Positions 45,757 through 53,428 of a stretch of DNA of 64,000 nucleotides are shown piece after piece. Made by a program: the position numbers and the translations under genes. This stretch comes from Coriobacteriaceae bacterium AM100-PB1-1D-6A. Its GTDB lineage: Bacteria > Actinomycetota > Coriobacteriia > Coriobacteriales > Coriobacteriaceae. The stretch's first letter is position 1, and the number at the start of each line of letters is the position of its first letter. Where the stretch lies: the NCBI GenBank assembly GCA_027660625.1, contig JAQDNC010000007.1, forward strand, positions 77,207 through 141,206. Direction: 5' to 3'. The notes beneath the pieces are model-generated. The model was not told the origin of the DNA and did no database searches. It was given only the letters and a program-made list of their open reading frames with translations.

Positions 45757-46072
45757 AAATGGCATTCGTTATTCGTCTCATCTTTTTTTACATACCAATT
45801 GGTATTAATTATCAGAACCGCTGGTAGTCTCTATTTAATACCACTAGCCACTCTTTAGTTTTCTACAATTCAATGAAGTTGAACGGGAGATTCAGTTGAT
45901 TTATTAGCCCCCCCTATTAGCGCACGCAATGGACATCAGCGCCGATCAACCTTGCTGTCCCCGCTTTACCAAAACCGCCATCACTGGGTCTCGCGCCGCT
46001 TGCTGTCGCGTCGGATTTCGCCCCTGCCGCGGCAAACCCAAGCCGAACATGAAGCCATGCCCGTCGGCGTGC

Positions 46073-46651
46073 CTTAATCTGTAACAGTTAGCCACCCAAA
46101 TCGGGCCCAGGTGCTGCAGATTGAGATTTTGATTGGCGCTGAGGACTGGGCCGAGGGGTACCGGAGGGGGAGCCGCGGACGAAGCGGCGGCCTCGCCCCG
46201 ATCCCGCACCGACAGCTGCGCCACGTCATCTCGAGTGCAGGGGCAACCCCTCAATTCCGGACATTCCAGCCTCTTTCCGGACATTTTTGACCCGTTTCCG
46301 GAATGAAACTCGGTCAGCAGTAGCCCCTGGTTCCCTAGTACAAGTTCCCCGGTTCACACCTTGCTGGTGTGCGTCAGATTGGATACGCGGTCCACTCCCT
46401 CGGTATAACGGGAGGCGTCCCGGCGAAATGTCTCGATCTGCAACATTTGCAGACCAAAATCAGCCCTAACTGTTACAGATCGAGACAAACCAAACCCGCC
46501 TGCCAGAAAATCTCAATCTATAACAACAACTCGGCAAAAACCGTCCCTCGTGTTACAGATTTAGACAAACCGTCCAGGCGGGGACTCAACATCTCGATCT
46601 GTAACACCTAGCCGCCCAAATCGGGTCTAGATGTTACAGATCGAGATTTTG
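46073..46651. repeat. Cluster of four TCTGTAACAG hairpin units (R2-R5)
   Basis: Units at about 46073-46131, 46429-46489, 46507-46569 and 46588-46651, each about 60 bp. The left arm is close to ATCTCGATCTGTAACA, the loop is around TAGCCGCCCAAATCGGG, and the right arm is TGTTACAGATCGAGAT. Between R2 and R3 (46132-46428) are copies of TTCCGGACATT and its inverse, another small dispersed repeat, and no credible gene. Together with the C14 tract these account for most of the 1.1-kb gap between glycosidase and tRNA. Confidence 0.85.
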
Positions 46652-46735
46652 TTTGAGAGGCCGAGAATTGGACCGAAAACACGGTCCCGGAATAACAAAA
46701 AAGCTCGCCGGGTAGGCCGACGAGCTGCAAGTTCT

Positions 46736-46812
46736 TGGTCGCGGGGGCAGGATTTGAACCTACGACCTCCGGGTTATGAGCCCGGCGAGCTACCAGACTG
46801 CTCCACCCCGCA
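46736..46812 (-). tRNA. Initiator tRNA-fMet (CAT)
   Basis: A 77-nt cloverleaf with encoded CCA. The anticodon loop is CTCATAA on a stem ending in three G:C pairs (GGG/CCC), the hallmark of initiator tRNA, and the D-arm is GGAGCAGTCTGGTAGCTC. The acceptor is TGCGGGG / CCCCGCG, so position 1:72 is U:G, where many bacteria have the C:A mismatch; it is still not a Watson-Crick pair. Discriminator base A73. Confidence 0.95.
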
Positions 46813-47008
46813 ATGTCTGGGCACCTCATGTGCGCAAGAAAGAATATTACGCGGGAGTTCGGTAAACGGCAAGGAAAATCTCGTAGAGCATAATTCCTTC
46901 ATATTTAAACCCCTCAGCCCCTATCACCGTAAACGAATCGCAGCCGAGCGCCGTCGACGGCACGTATACAATGGTGCGCGTCCTTTTATGCCAACACCGG
47001 GAGTAGAC

Positions 47009-47857
47009 ATGCTGCTCGCTATCGATATGGGAAATACGCAGACGGCCATGGGCCTGTTTGACGGAGACGAGCTGGTGCAGTCGTGGCGTATGCCCACCGA
47101 TCGCTCCTATACCGCCGACGAGATCCACGTGCGCCTGATGGGTTTCTTTAAGATGTACGGCCTCTCGCTCGATGCGGTTGACGCGATCGCCTTTGCGGGC
47201 GTGGTGCCGCAGCTCTCGCGCGAGTGGCACGCCGTGGCCGACCGCATTGCCGCAGACGCCATCGTCATCGGGCCGCAGACGGCCGCCGTGACCAAGCTGC
47301 GCGCGGCGCGCCCCCAGGCCGTGGGCGCCGACCGCGTCGCCAACGCCGTTGCGGCCGAGACTTTCTACGGCGCGCCGGCGATCGTGGTGGACTTTGGCAC
47401 CGCGACCAATATCGACGTCATCGATGAGGACGGTTATTACATTGGCGGGGCGATTGCGCCGGGCATCCGCATCTCCATGGACGCGCTTGCCGCCCGTGCC
47501 GCCAAGCTCGCCAGCGTGCCGCTCGAGGCGCCCGAGCACGCCATCGGTCGCGACACCGAAGAGTGCATCAAGGTCGGCGCCGTGGTGGGCGCTGCCGCCA
47601 TGGCCGAGGGCCTGGTCGCGCGCATGAAGCGCGAGCTGGGCCGCGAGGACGCCACCGTTATCGCCACGGGCGGCCTCGCCAGCATCGTCGCCGATTCGAC
47701 CGATGCCTTCGACGTGGTAGACGGCCAACTCACCATCAAGGGCATCTGCGAAATCTACCGCCGCATGCAGAAGCTGGGGGTAAAACAGGGACATAAGTCG
47801 AGCACGCCCGATGTCACAGCCCCGCAAACGTTCGCCAAGCCTATTCCTCAAAACTGA
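47009..47857 (+). CDS. coaX: Type III pantothenate kinase
   Basis: A 282-residue ATP-dependent kinase phosphorylating pantothenate, the first step of CoA synthesis. Family motifs: LLAIDMGNTQTAMGLFDG at the N-terminus (P-loop-like Asp), GADRVANAVAA near 110, IVVDFGTATNIDVI near 127 and GGAIAPGIRISMDALAARAA near 150. A late GVVGAAAMAEGL-like segment completes the ASKHA fold. Start taken at ATG 47009 behind GGGAG; an upstream in-frame ATG at 46988 would add seven residues. The stop codon lies inside the palindrome 47840-47880. Confidence 0.93.
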   Translation: MLLAIDMGNTQTAMGLFDGDELVQSWRMPTDRSYTADEIHVRLMGFFKMYGLSLDAVDAIAFAGVVPQLSREWHAVADRIAADAIVIGPQTAAVTKLRAARPQAVGADRVANAVAAETFYGAPAIVVDFGTATNIDVIDEDGYYIGGAIAPGIRISMDALAARAAKLASVPLEAPEHAIGRDTEECIKVGAVVGAAAMAEGLVARMKRELGREDATVIATGGLASIVADSTDAFDVVDGQLTIKGICEIYRRMQKLGVKQGHKSSTPDVTAPQTFAKPIPQN

Positions 47858-47880
47858 AAAATTTTCAATTTTGAGGAATA
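47840..47880. repeat. 41-bp palindrome spanning the coaX stop codon
   Basis: CTATTCCTCAAAACTGAAAA pairs with ATTTTCAATTTTGAGGAATAG with one internal mismatch. The coaX TGA is within the left arm. It may be a terminator-like hairpin or a REP-type insertion that supplied the end of coaX. Confidence 0.7.
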
Positions 47881-47914
47881 GGGCGCTGGCAACCCATTCA
47901 CCAGATAGGCGAAA

Positions 47915-47940
47915 CCCTCCCCGGCACAGGCCGAAGAGGG
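47915..47940 (-). terminator. Terminator-like hairpin after the biotin-ligase-like gene
   Basis: On the minus strand, an 11-bp stem including two T:G wobbles (CCCTCTTCGGC / GCCGGGGAGGG) then TTTCGCC, about 40 nt past the stop. Confidence 0.5.
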
Positions 47941-47980
47941 CTTCGTTGTCATCGTTATCTTTGAGCGCGGGCGCCTCGCG

Positions 47981-48682
47981 TTACAGTCCGCGAATCCGTA
48001 CGGCCTCGGGCGGAAACTCCTGCTCGCCGGCATCGGTCTTGATGGTCGCGCGACCCCAGATGTCCAGGCCCGCAAACACACCGACCGCGAGCGGCAAGCC
48101 GTTGGGCGACACCGCCGCAACCTGACGGCCCAACAGCGGCACCATGTCGAAGTACTCGCCCAGCACCGGAGCCAGCGGGCCAGCAGCGCCCTGCGGCGTG
48201 TTGGCAACAACCGCCCAAGCGTCCACGCGGGTCAGCACGGCGGCGGACAGCGCCTCGACCAGCGCCTCGTCAGCCACATCCACGCCAAGCTCGCTCAGCG
48301 CCGCGCGCTCAATATCCACCGTCACGGCACCAAACATGCCCGCAGCACCGGCGCCGCCATTCACGGCGACACGCGCGAACGGCGTCTCGAACGCGGGCGC
48401 GCTGCACACGATGTTGCTCGGCCACTCAATGCCCACCTTGCCGGCAAGGCCCAGCCCCGGCGTCGAAGCCGTGCCCACCAGCGCGTCCATCATGCCCATC
48501 GCCGCCACAAACGGCAGGCCGTGGAAGGCATGCATATTCACGTCCGGGCGCACGACCAGCGAAAACGTCAACGACGCCTCGCCCGCGCTCCAAGCGCACC
48601 AACCCGCAGACGCACCCTCGCGGCCCGCGTCGCGCGCCGCGTCGAGCTCGGTGCCAGCGGCAACAGCATTCATCTCGATCAT
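47981..48682 (-). CDS. Degenerate biotin-protein-ligase-like protein
   Basis: A 233-residue protein with the overall order of a BirA catalytic domain: GTELDAARDAGREG near the N-terminus, a KWPND-like stretch altered to IEWPSNIV near 87, and a convincing BPL C-domain (GVFAGLDIWGRATIKT...EQEFPPEAVRIRGL). The biotinoyl-adenylate loop GRGRxGRxW is missing: the corresponding segment reads WCAWSAGEASLTFSLVV. It starts directly after the folPK stop (TAGATG), so it is co-transcribed with it. CoaX and BirA genes are often neighbours. Probably a ligase paralogue that lost catalysis or gained another role. Confidence 0.7.
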   Translation of the reverse strand: MIEMNAVAAGTELDAARDAGREGASAGWCAWSAGEASLTFSLVVRPDVNMHAFHGLPFVAAMGMMDALVGTASTPGLGLAGKVGIEWPSNIVCSAPAFETPFARVAVNGGAGAAGMFGAVTVDIERAALSELGVDVADEALVEALSAAVLTRVDAWAVVANTPQGAAGPLAPVLGEYFDMVPLLGRQVAAVSPNGLPLAVGVFAGLDIWGRATIKTDAGEQEFPPEAVRIRGL

Positions 48683-50398
48683 CTACATACGCCCCAATTC
48701 GCCCACGATATGGCCTACGCGGTCCTCGGGCTCCTTGACATCGACACCGTTGAAGCGGAAGAACCGCGCCGGGTCGTGCATCAAGTCCTCGAGCGGCACC
48801 AGCACAAAGTCGCGCTCGCCGATCAGCGGATGCGGCAGGCGCAGCTTCTTGCCGCCGTGAGTCTCGCCGTCCATCCACAGCAGGTCCAGGTCGATGGTGC
48901 GCGGGCCGTTGACCTTGGCCTTCTTGGAGCGGTCGCGGCCCAGCTCGAGCTCGATCTTCTGCAGCTCGTCAAGCAGCACCAGCGGCGCCAGCTCGGTCTT
49001 GATCTCGATAACGGCGTTGGCAAATGCATCCTGGCGCGTCTCGTAGGCCGGCTCGCTCTCGTAGATGCGCGAGCAGTTGGACACGCAGGTGAGCGGAATC
49101 TCGGCGATCATGTCGCGCGCGGCGCGGATGTTGTCGCAACGATGCCCCAGGTTGGAGCCCACGGCCACAAACGCGCGGCGCGGCTGCGGCTTGGCGACAG
49201 CCCAGTAACCGTTCAGAAACTGCGCAAAGCCGGTAACGTCATGTACACGCACGATGTTGGCACCGGCCTGGATAGCGCCCAGGCACACACCAAACGTAGC
49301 GGCATCGCGCGCGACGGCCTCGGTCACGCCCGAGACGGCGCCCACAAAGCGCTTGCGCGACACGGCGCACATGAGCGGATAGCCCAGTGACGCCATCTTG
49401 GCAGTCTCGCGCTGGATGACGATGTCCTCGTTAGCCGACTTACCAAAGCCCGGACCAGGATCGATGCAGATGCGGTCGCGCGACACGCCGGCATGGATGA
49501 GTGTGCGGGCCTGGTCGGACAGAAAGCCCATGACGCGGCGCATGATGGGCGCCGAATCGGGCAGGGTGAAGCGGCGGAGCTGCGAGGTGGGCACGTAGGC
49601 CTCCTCGCGGCGGGCGCTGCGGCGCATCATGGCGGCCAGGTGGTCATTGGGCTCCGGCGTGGGCTCAGGGGCCGTGGCGGCCTCGGCGACAGGGGCAGTC
49701 CGCTCGGCATCCGGCGTCTCTGGCTCGGACTCGGGCACAGGCTCCGGATCGCCAAACGGCAGCGAGGGCTGCACCACGCCACCCGGCAGCTTAGCCTCCG
49801 TCTTGGGCTCGCCTAGCAGCTTGCCGCGACGGCGGCGCGCCGGCTTCTCGGCCTCGCGCGCAGCCTCGGCGGCCGCTTCGCGCGCCTTCTCGGCAACAAA
49901 CGCCGCGGCAGAGGTATCGAGCTGCACCGTTGCATGCGTGCGCGTGGGCACCGCGACCTCGCCGGCGTGCATCACGATGACGCCGCAGGTGCTCGTCGCG
50001 ACAAACTCGACCATCTTGGGGTCGGTGAAGCCCGTCACGTCGTTGACGATCGAGGCGCCACAGCGCACGGCCGCCTTAGCAACCGCCACGTGACGCGTGT
50101 CGATCGAGACGATGGCGCCCTCCTTGGCCAGCGCGCGCACCACGGGCAGCACGCGGCGCGCTTCCTCATCGGGATTGACCGGGGTAAAGCCGGGACGCGT
50201 GGACTCACCGCCCACGTCGATGATGTCGGCGCCGGCGTCGAGCATCGACAGGCCATACTCGATGGCGGCATCCGGGTCGAAGTGCTCCCCGCCATCGCTA
50301 AACGAATCGGGCGTCACGTTGAGGACGCCCATGATGCGCGGACGATCAAAGCTGAGCTCGTACTTTCCGCACCGCCATGTCTTGCTGTCGTTCGCCAT
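48683..50398 (-). CDS. Fused dihydropteroate synthase - HPPK (FolP-FolK) with internal disordered insert
   Basis: A 571-residue bifunctional folate enzyme. DHPS part: IMGVLNVTPDSFSDGG (residue 22), DVGGESTRPGFTPV (61), VNDVTGF (118), CIDPGPGFGKS (311), CAVSRKRFVG (344) and NIVRVHDV (381). HPPK part: RRAFVAVGSNLGHR (407), GRDRSKKAKVNGPRTIDLDL (487) and LPHPLIGERDFVLVPL (521). Residues about 148-285 interrupt the DHPS barrel with a Lys/Arg then Pro/Glu/Ala-rich, disordered-looking stretch where the sulfonamide-region loop normally is. The domain order DHPS then HPPK is opposite to fungal and apicomplexan HPPK-DHPS fusions. ATG 50398 follows AGGAGG by six bases. Confidence 0.9.
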   Translation of the reverse strand: MANDSKTWRCGKYELSFDRPRIMGVLNVTPDSFSDGGEHFDPDAAIEYGLSMLDAGADIIDVGGESTRPGFTPVNPDEEARRVLPVVRALAKEGAIVSIDTRHVAVAKAAVRCGASIVNDVTGFTDPKMVEFVATSTCGVIVMHAGEVAVPTRTHATVQLDTSAAAFVAEKAREAAAEAAREAEKPARRRRGKLLGEPKTEAKLPGGVVQPSLPFGDPEPVPESEPETPDAERTAPVAEAATAPEPTPEPNDHLAAMMRRSARREEAYVPTSQLRRFTLPDSAPIMRRVMGFLSDQARTLIHAGVSRDRICIDPGPGFGKSANEDIVIQRETAKMASLGYPLMCAVSRKRFVGAVSGVTEAVARDAATFGVCLGAIQAGANIVRVHDVTGFAQFLNGYWAVAKPQPRRAFVAVGSNLGHRCDNIRAARDMIAEIPLTCVSNCSRIYESEPAYETRQDAFANAVIEIKTELAPLVLLDELQKIELELGRDRSKKAKVNGPRTIDLDLLWMDGETHGGKKLRLPHPLIGERDFVLVPLEDLMHDPARFFRFNGVDVKEPEDRVGHIVGELGRM

Positions 50399-50492
50399 GA
50401 ACATCCTCCTAAAATGCCCACGCCGCCGCGCTCGGGCGCTGACGGCGGGGTCGCTTTGCAATCAGTCTTTCTATTGTATCCGCGCGCGCGGA

Positions 50493-51245
50493 CTAGAACG
50501 CAAACGCGGCCGCGATGTCGCAAGAAATCAGCAGGTCGGCATTTGCATCCTGATCGGTGGGCGCCAAATTGCAAATGGCCAGCGTATCGCCAGTAAAGTA
50601 ACGCGTAAGGCCCGCCGCCGGATACACTACGAGCGAGGTTCCGCCCACGACGAGGGCGTCGGCTGCGGCGATGGCAGCAACGGCGCCGGTAAGCACACGC
50701 TCATCGAGCGGCTCTTCGTAGAGGACCACATCGGGCTTGATGCGACCGCCGCACGCAGGACACACGGGCACGCCCACGGCATCCTCGTGCTCGCGCGCGC
50801 AAATCCATTCGGCGCTGTAGACCGCGCCGCACGTCTGGCAGATATTGCGGTGGACCGAGCCGTGCAGCTCAAACACGCGCCGTGAACCGGCCACCTGATG
50901 CAGGCCATCGATGTTTTGCGTCACCACGGCGTCGAGCTTGCCGGCACGCTCCAGCTCGGCCAGCTTGGTGTGGCAGCAGTTGGGCTTGGCGCCAAGCGCG
51001 ATCATCTTGGTGCGGTAGAAGTCGAAGAACTCGGCCGGATGCGTCTCGTAAAAGCTATGCGAGAGCATAGTCTCGGGCGGATAGGAAAACCGCTGGTGAT
51101 ACAGACCGTCCACGCTGCGGAAATCGGGAATGCCGCTTGCCGTGGAAACACCCGCGCCGCCAAAGAAGACCACGTGGCTATGGGTTTCGAACAGCTCCGC
51201 CAGCGCGGCGGAGGCCTGCTTGGGATCCGATATTGCCTGCGTCAT
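50493..51245 (-). CDS. cobB: NAD-dependent protein deacylase (sirtuin)
   Basis: A 250-residue sirtuin. NAD-binding GGAGVSTASGIPDFRS near residue 26, catalytic-core TQNIDGLHQVAGS (His as base, near 107), FELHGSVHRN, zinc Cys pairs CQTCGAVY and CPACGGRIKPDVVLYEE, and GTSLVVYPAAGL near 207. Removes acetyl or other acyl groups from lysines using NAD. All catalytic residues are present and the length is normal. ATG 51245 follows GGAGG. Divergent from xthA with 113 bp between the starts. Confidence 0.93.
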   Translation of the reverse strand: MTQAISDPKQASAALAELFETHSHVVFFGGAGVSTASGIPDFRSVDGLYHQRFSYPPETMLSHSFYETHPAEFFDFYRTKMIALGAKPNCCHTKLAELERAGKLDAVVTQNIDGLHQVAGSRRVFELHGSVHRNICQTCGAVYSAEWICAREHEDAVGVPVCPACGGRIKPDVVLYEEPLDERVLTGAVAAIAAADALVVGGTSLVVYPAAGLTRYFTGDTLAICNLAPTDQDANADLLISCDIAAAFAF

Positions 51246-51358
51246 ATATGTCCTCCGTCCGTGTCTCCGGGACGGCGGCGTTCGCACTATCACTCGCGGA
51301 CTCCGCCCCGCTCTAGTTGCGTTAATCTTAAGCCTGCCAACCCCGTCGAAAGGACACC

Positions 51359-52177
51359 ATGCCTCAGACTTACACCTTTGCCTCGTGGAACGTTAACGGT
51401 CTGCGCGCCGTGCTCAAAAAGGACCCGAGCTTTACCCAGATCGCACAGGAACTCGATGTCGATATCCTAGCGCTGCAGGAAACCAAGCTGCAGGAGGGCC
51501 AGGTCGATATCGACCTGCCCGGCTATCACCAAACCTGGAGCTACGCCGAGCGCAAGGGCTACTCGGGCACCGCGGTCTTTAGCCGCCAGAAACCGCTGCG
51601 CGTGCTGCGCGCCGATGCACTGCTGCCCTACGCCGGCGAGGGTGGGGCCGCCGAGCTCGTCGCCCAAGCCGCAACCGAGGGCCGCGTCTGCGCGCTCGAG
51701 TTCGACAAGTTTTGGTTTGTGGACGTCTATACGCCCAACGCCCAAAATGAGCTCGCGCGCATCGACGTGCGCATGGCTTGGGACGATGCCTACCGCGGCT
51801 TTTTGAGCGCGCTTGAGCGCGAAACCGGCAAGCCCGTCGTAACCTGCGGCGACTTTAACGTGGCACACGAGGAGATCGACCTTAAGAACCCCAAGTCCAA
51901 CCGCGGCAACGCAGGCTTTTCGGACGAGGAGCGTGGCAAGTTTACCGAGCTGCTCGACGCCGGTTTTACCGATACCTGGCGCGCGGCTAATCCGGACGTC
52001 GAGGGCGTCTACAGCTGGTGGAGCTACCGCTTTAATGCCCGCAAGAATAACGCAGGTTGGCGCATCGATTACTTCCTGGTGAGCGACGCAATCGCCGGCA
52101 ACGTACGCGACACCGGCATCCGCGGCGACATCTTCGGCAGCGACCACTGCCCCGTCACGCTCGCCCTGGAGCTCTAG
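51359..52177 (+). CDS. xthA: Exodeoxyribonuclease III / AP endonuclease
   Basis: A 272-residue EEP-fold nuclease. Motifs: SWNVNGLRAVLKK near 8 (Asn), LALQETKLQEGQ with metal-binding Glu near 41, VDVYTPNAQNE near 120, VVTCGDFNVAHEEIDL with Asp/Asn near 160, and C-terminal RIDYFLVSD and GSDHCPVTLALEL containing the Asp-His pair. Functions in base-excision repair at abasic sites, as in ExoA of Gram-positives. Start at ATG 51359 behind GAAAGGA. It ends just before foldback element C, whose internal hairpin should terminate its transcript. Confidence 0.95.
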   Translation: MPQTYTFASWNVNGLRAVLKKDPSFTQIAQELDVDILALQETKLQEGQVDIDLPGYHQTWSYAERKGYSGTAVFSRQKPLRVLRADALLPYAGEGGAAELVAQAATEGRVCALEFDKFWFVDVYTPNAQNELARIDVRMAWDDAYRGFLSALERETGKPVVTCGDFNVAHEEIDLKNPKSNRGNAGFSDEERGKFTELLDAGFTDTWRAANPDVEGVYSWWSYRFNARKNNAGWRIDYFLVSDAIAGNVRDTGIRGDIFGSDHCPVTLALEL

Positions 52178-52248
52178 CCCAACTGATCTCCCAAAGGCGG
52201 AGAAAGGCGGGTCGTTTTCGTCTTGCGAGCGTGTTCGCGCAACCCGCC

Positions 52249-52410
52249 CGCCACGAAACCCGCCCATCTACTACGTTTAGGCCGCCATCCTCAACCACAG
52301 CGAACAACGCAAAAAGAAAACCGCAGGTAGAAAGCCTGCGGTTTTTCATAAAACGCGGTTGTGCTTGGGGGTGTCGGGCTAAACGTAGTAGATGGGCCAG
52401 TTTCGTGGCG
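52249..52410. repeat. Foldback element C (162 bp), ACCGCAGGTAG superfamily with different arms
   Basis: Arms of about 32 bp (left CGCCACGAAACCCGCCCATC..., right ending GATGGGCCAGTTTCGTGGCG) pair with three mismatches. The interior CGCCATCCTCAACCACAGC followed by AAAACCGCAGGTAGAAAGC is homologous to element A, although the outer arms are unlike A, B and D. Confidence 0.85.
52317..52347 (+). terminator. Intrinsic terminator of xthA inside element C
   Basis: 11-bp stem AAAACCGCAGG / CCTGCGGTTTT followed by TTCAT. The superfamily core forms the left half of this hairpin. Confidence 0.75.
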
Positions 52411-52503
52411 AGCGCCGTCAACTGATTCCCTGGGGACGTCTGGGGACGGAAGAAAACGGATCAATTGACCCTCTGAGGGCTATGATGCCCGTCATATCAA
52501 CCG

Positions 52504-52671
52504 GCCATTTCAAAACTACGCCGGTTTACGGGGATAAATCGCGAATCCCCAACCATACGCAATTCCAAAATAGTAAAACTGCAGGTAAACGGCTTGCTCT
52601 ATTTCGAAAAAAGCCGGTATGGTCTGCCTGTGCCAATCTAGCCCCGTAAACCGGCATAGTTTTGAAATGGC
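52504..52671. repeat. Foldback element D (168 bp), ACCGCAGGTAG superfamily
   Basis: Arms of 30 bp: GCCATTTCAAAACTACGCCG... (52504-52533) and ...CGGCATAGTTTTGAAATGGC (52642-52671), with a single mismatch. The interior GCGAATCCCCAACCATACGC and AAAACTGCAGGTAAACGGCTTGC matches element B read on its minus strand. A GATCCGTTTTCTTCCGTCCCC-type repeat (inverted) lies at about 52441-52463 between C and D. No gene is seen in 52178-52710. Confidence 0.85.
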
Positions 52672-52710
52672 ACTTCGGCAGTATTGATTCCCGCCCCGGC
52701 GCAACCAGCC

Positions 52711-53424
52711 CTACAGCCCGTATTTCACGACGACGCGGTTGATGCGGCGACACCAGGGCTTGTACAGAGCGGCCAAGAACACGCAGGTCGCGAGGCCATG
52801 CGTGATGTCGAACGGCACCGCCGTAGCAAGACGCGCTATGGCGCCCGCCCACGTGAGCGGTTGAACAAAACCGATAATGTCGTAGGCGTTGATCACAACG
52901 CCGTAGAGCAAGCCCGAGGCAAAGCCGTACGCCATCAGCGCCGGCATGCGCACGGTTCCATCCGCACGGTCGAACGCGCCCGCATGCGCCAGCGCGCCGC
53001 CAACATAGCCAACCAGACCCCAGGCATACATCTGCCACGGCGTCCACATGCCCTGTCCAAAAAAGAAATTGCTGGTCAGCGCCGCCAGCGCGCCAACCAT
53101 AAAACCATTGCGGCGACCAAGCGTCGCCCCCGCGATAATGGCGATGGCGCTCACCGGTTTAAAGTCGGGAATGGGGCCAAACAAGATGCGCCCCGCCACG
53201 GCCAACGCCGCCAACACCAGCGTGGGCATAATCTGGCGCAGGCCCGGGCGCGACACCTCGTAACCCGCAAAGAACAGCGCAAGCACCAGCGCCACCACGA
53301 CAAGCATGGCAAGCGCCGCCTGCTCAACGCCCGCCAGCAACGCCGCAGCCATCACGGCTGGCACCGCCAGCAGCAGCGGGATCTCCAGTTTTGCAAGCAA
53401 GCGCGAGAAACGACAGTCCGTCAT
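52711..53424 (-). CDS. ECF transporter substrate-binding (S) component
   Basis: A 237-residue integral membrane protein with about six hydrophobic segments, the usual S-component size. The conserved-looking block PDFKPVSAIAIIAGATLGRR...NFFFGQGMWTPWQMYAW lies in the middle. It binds the vitamin or cofactor substrate and docks on EcfT/EcfA. The substrate cannot be deduced; vitamin precursors or cobalamin-type ligands are typical. ATG 53424 lies just behind the ATPase stop (53429), so the three ECF genes form one operon T-AA-S. Confidence 0.85.
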   Translation of the reverse strand: MTDCRFSRLLAKLEIPLLLAVPAVMAAALLAGVEQAALAMLVVVALVLALFFAGYEVSRPGLRQIMPTLVLAALAVAGRILFGPIPDFKPVSAIAIIAGATLGRRNGFMVGALAALTSNFFFGQGMWTPWQMYAWGLVGYVGGALAHAGAFDRADGTVRMPALMAYGFASGLLYGVVINAYDIIGFVQPLTWAGAIARLATAVPFDITHGLATCVFLAALYKPWCRRINRVVVKYGL

Positions 53425-53428
53425 CCCA

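Noticed and set aside
45946..46284. A 112-codon minus-strand frame in the gap upstream of the glycosidase
   Set aside because: It runs through a TCTGTAACAG repeat and TTCCGGACATT repeats, has no ribosome-binding site and no recognisable domain.
48144..49390. Two overlapping plus-strand frames opposite the biotin-ligase-like and folPK genes
   Set aside because: Both are antisense to genes with clear family motifs and have no Shine-Dalgarno sequence.
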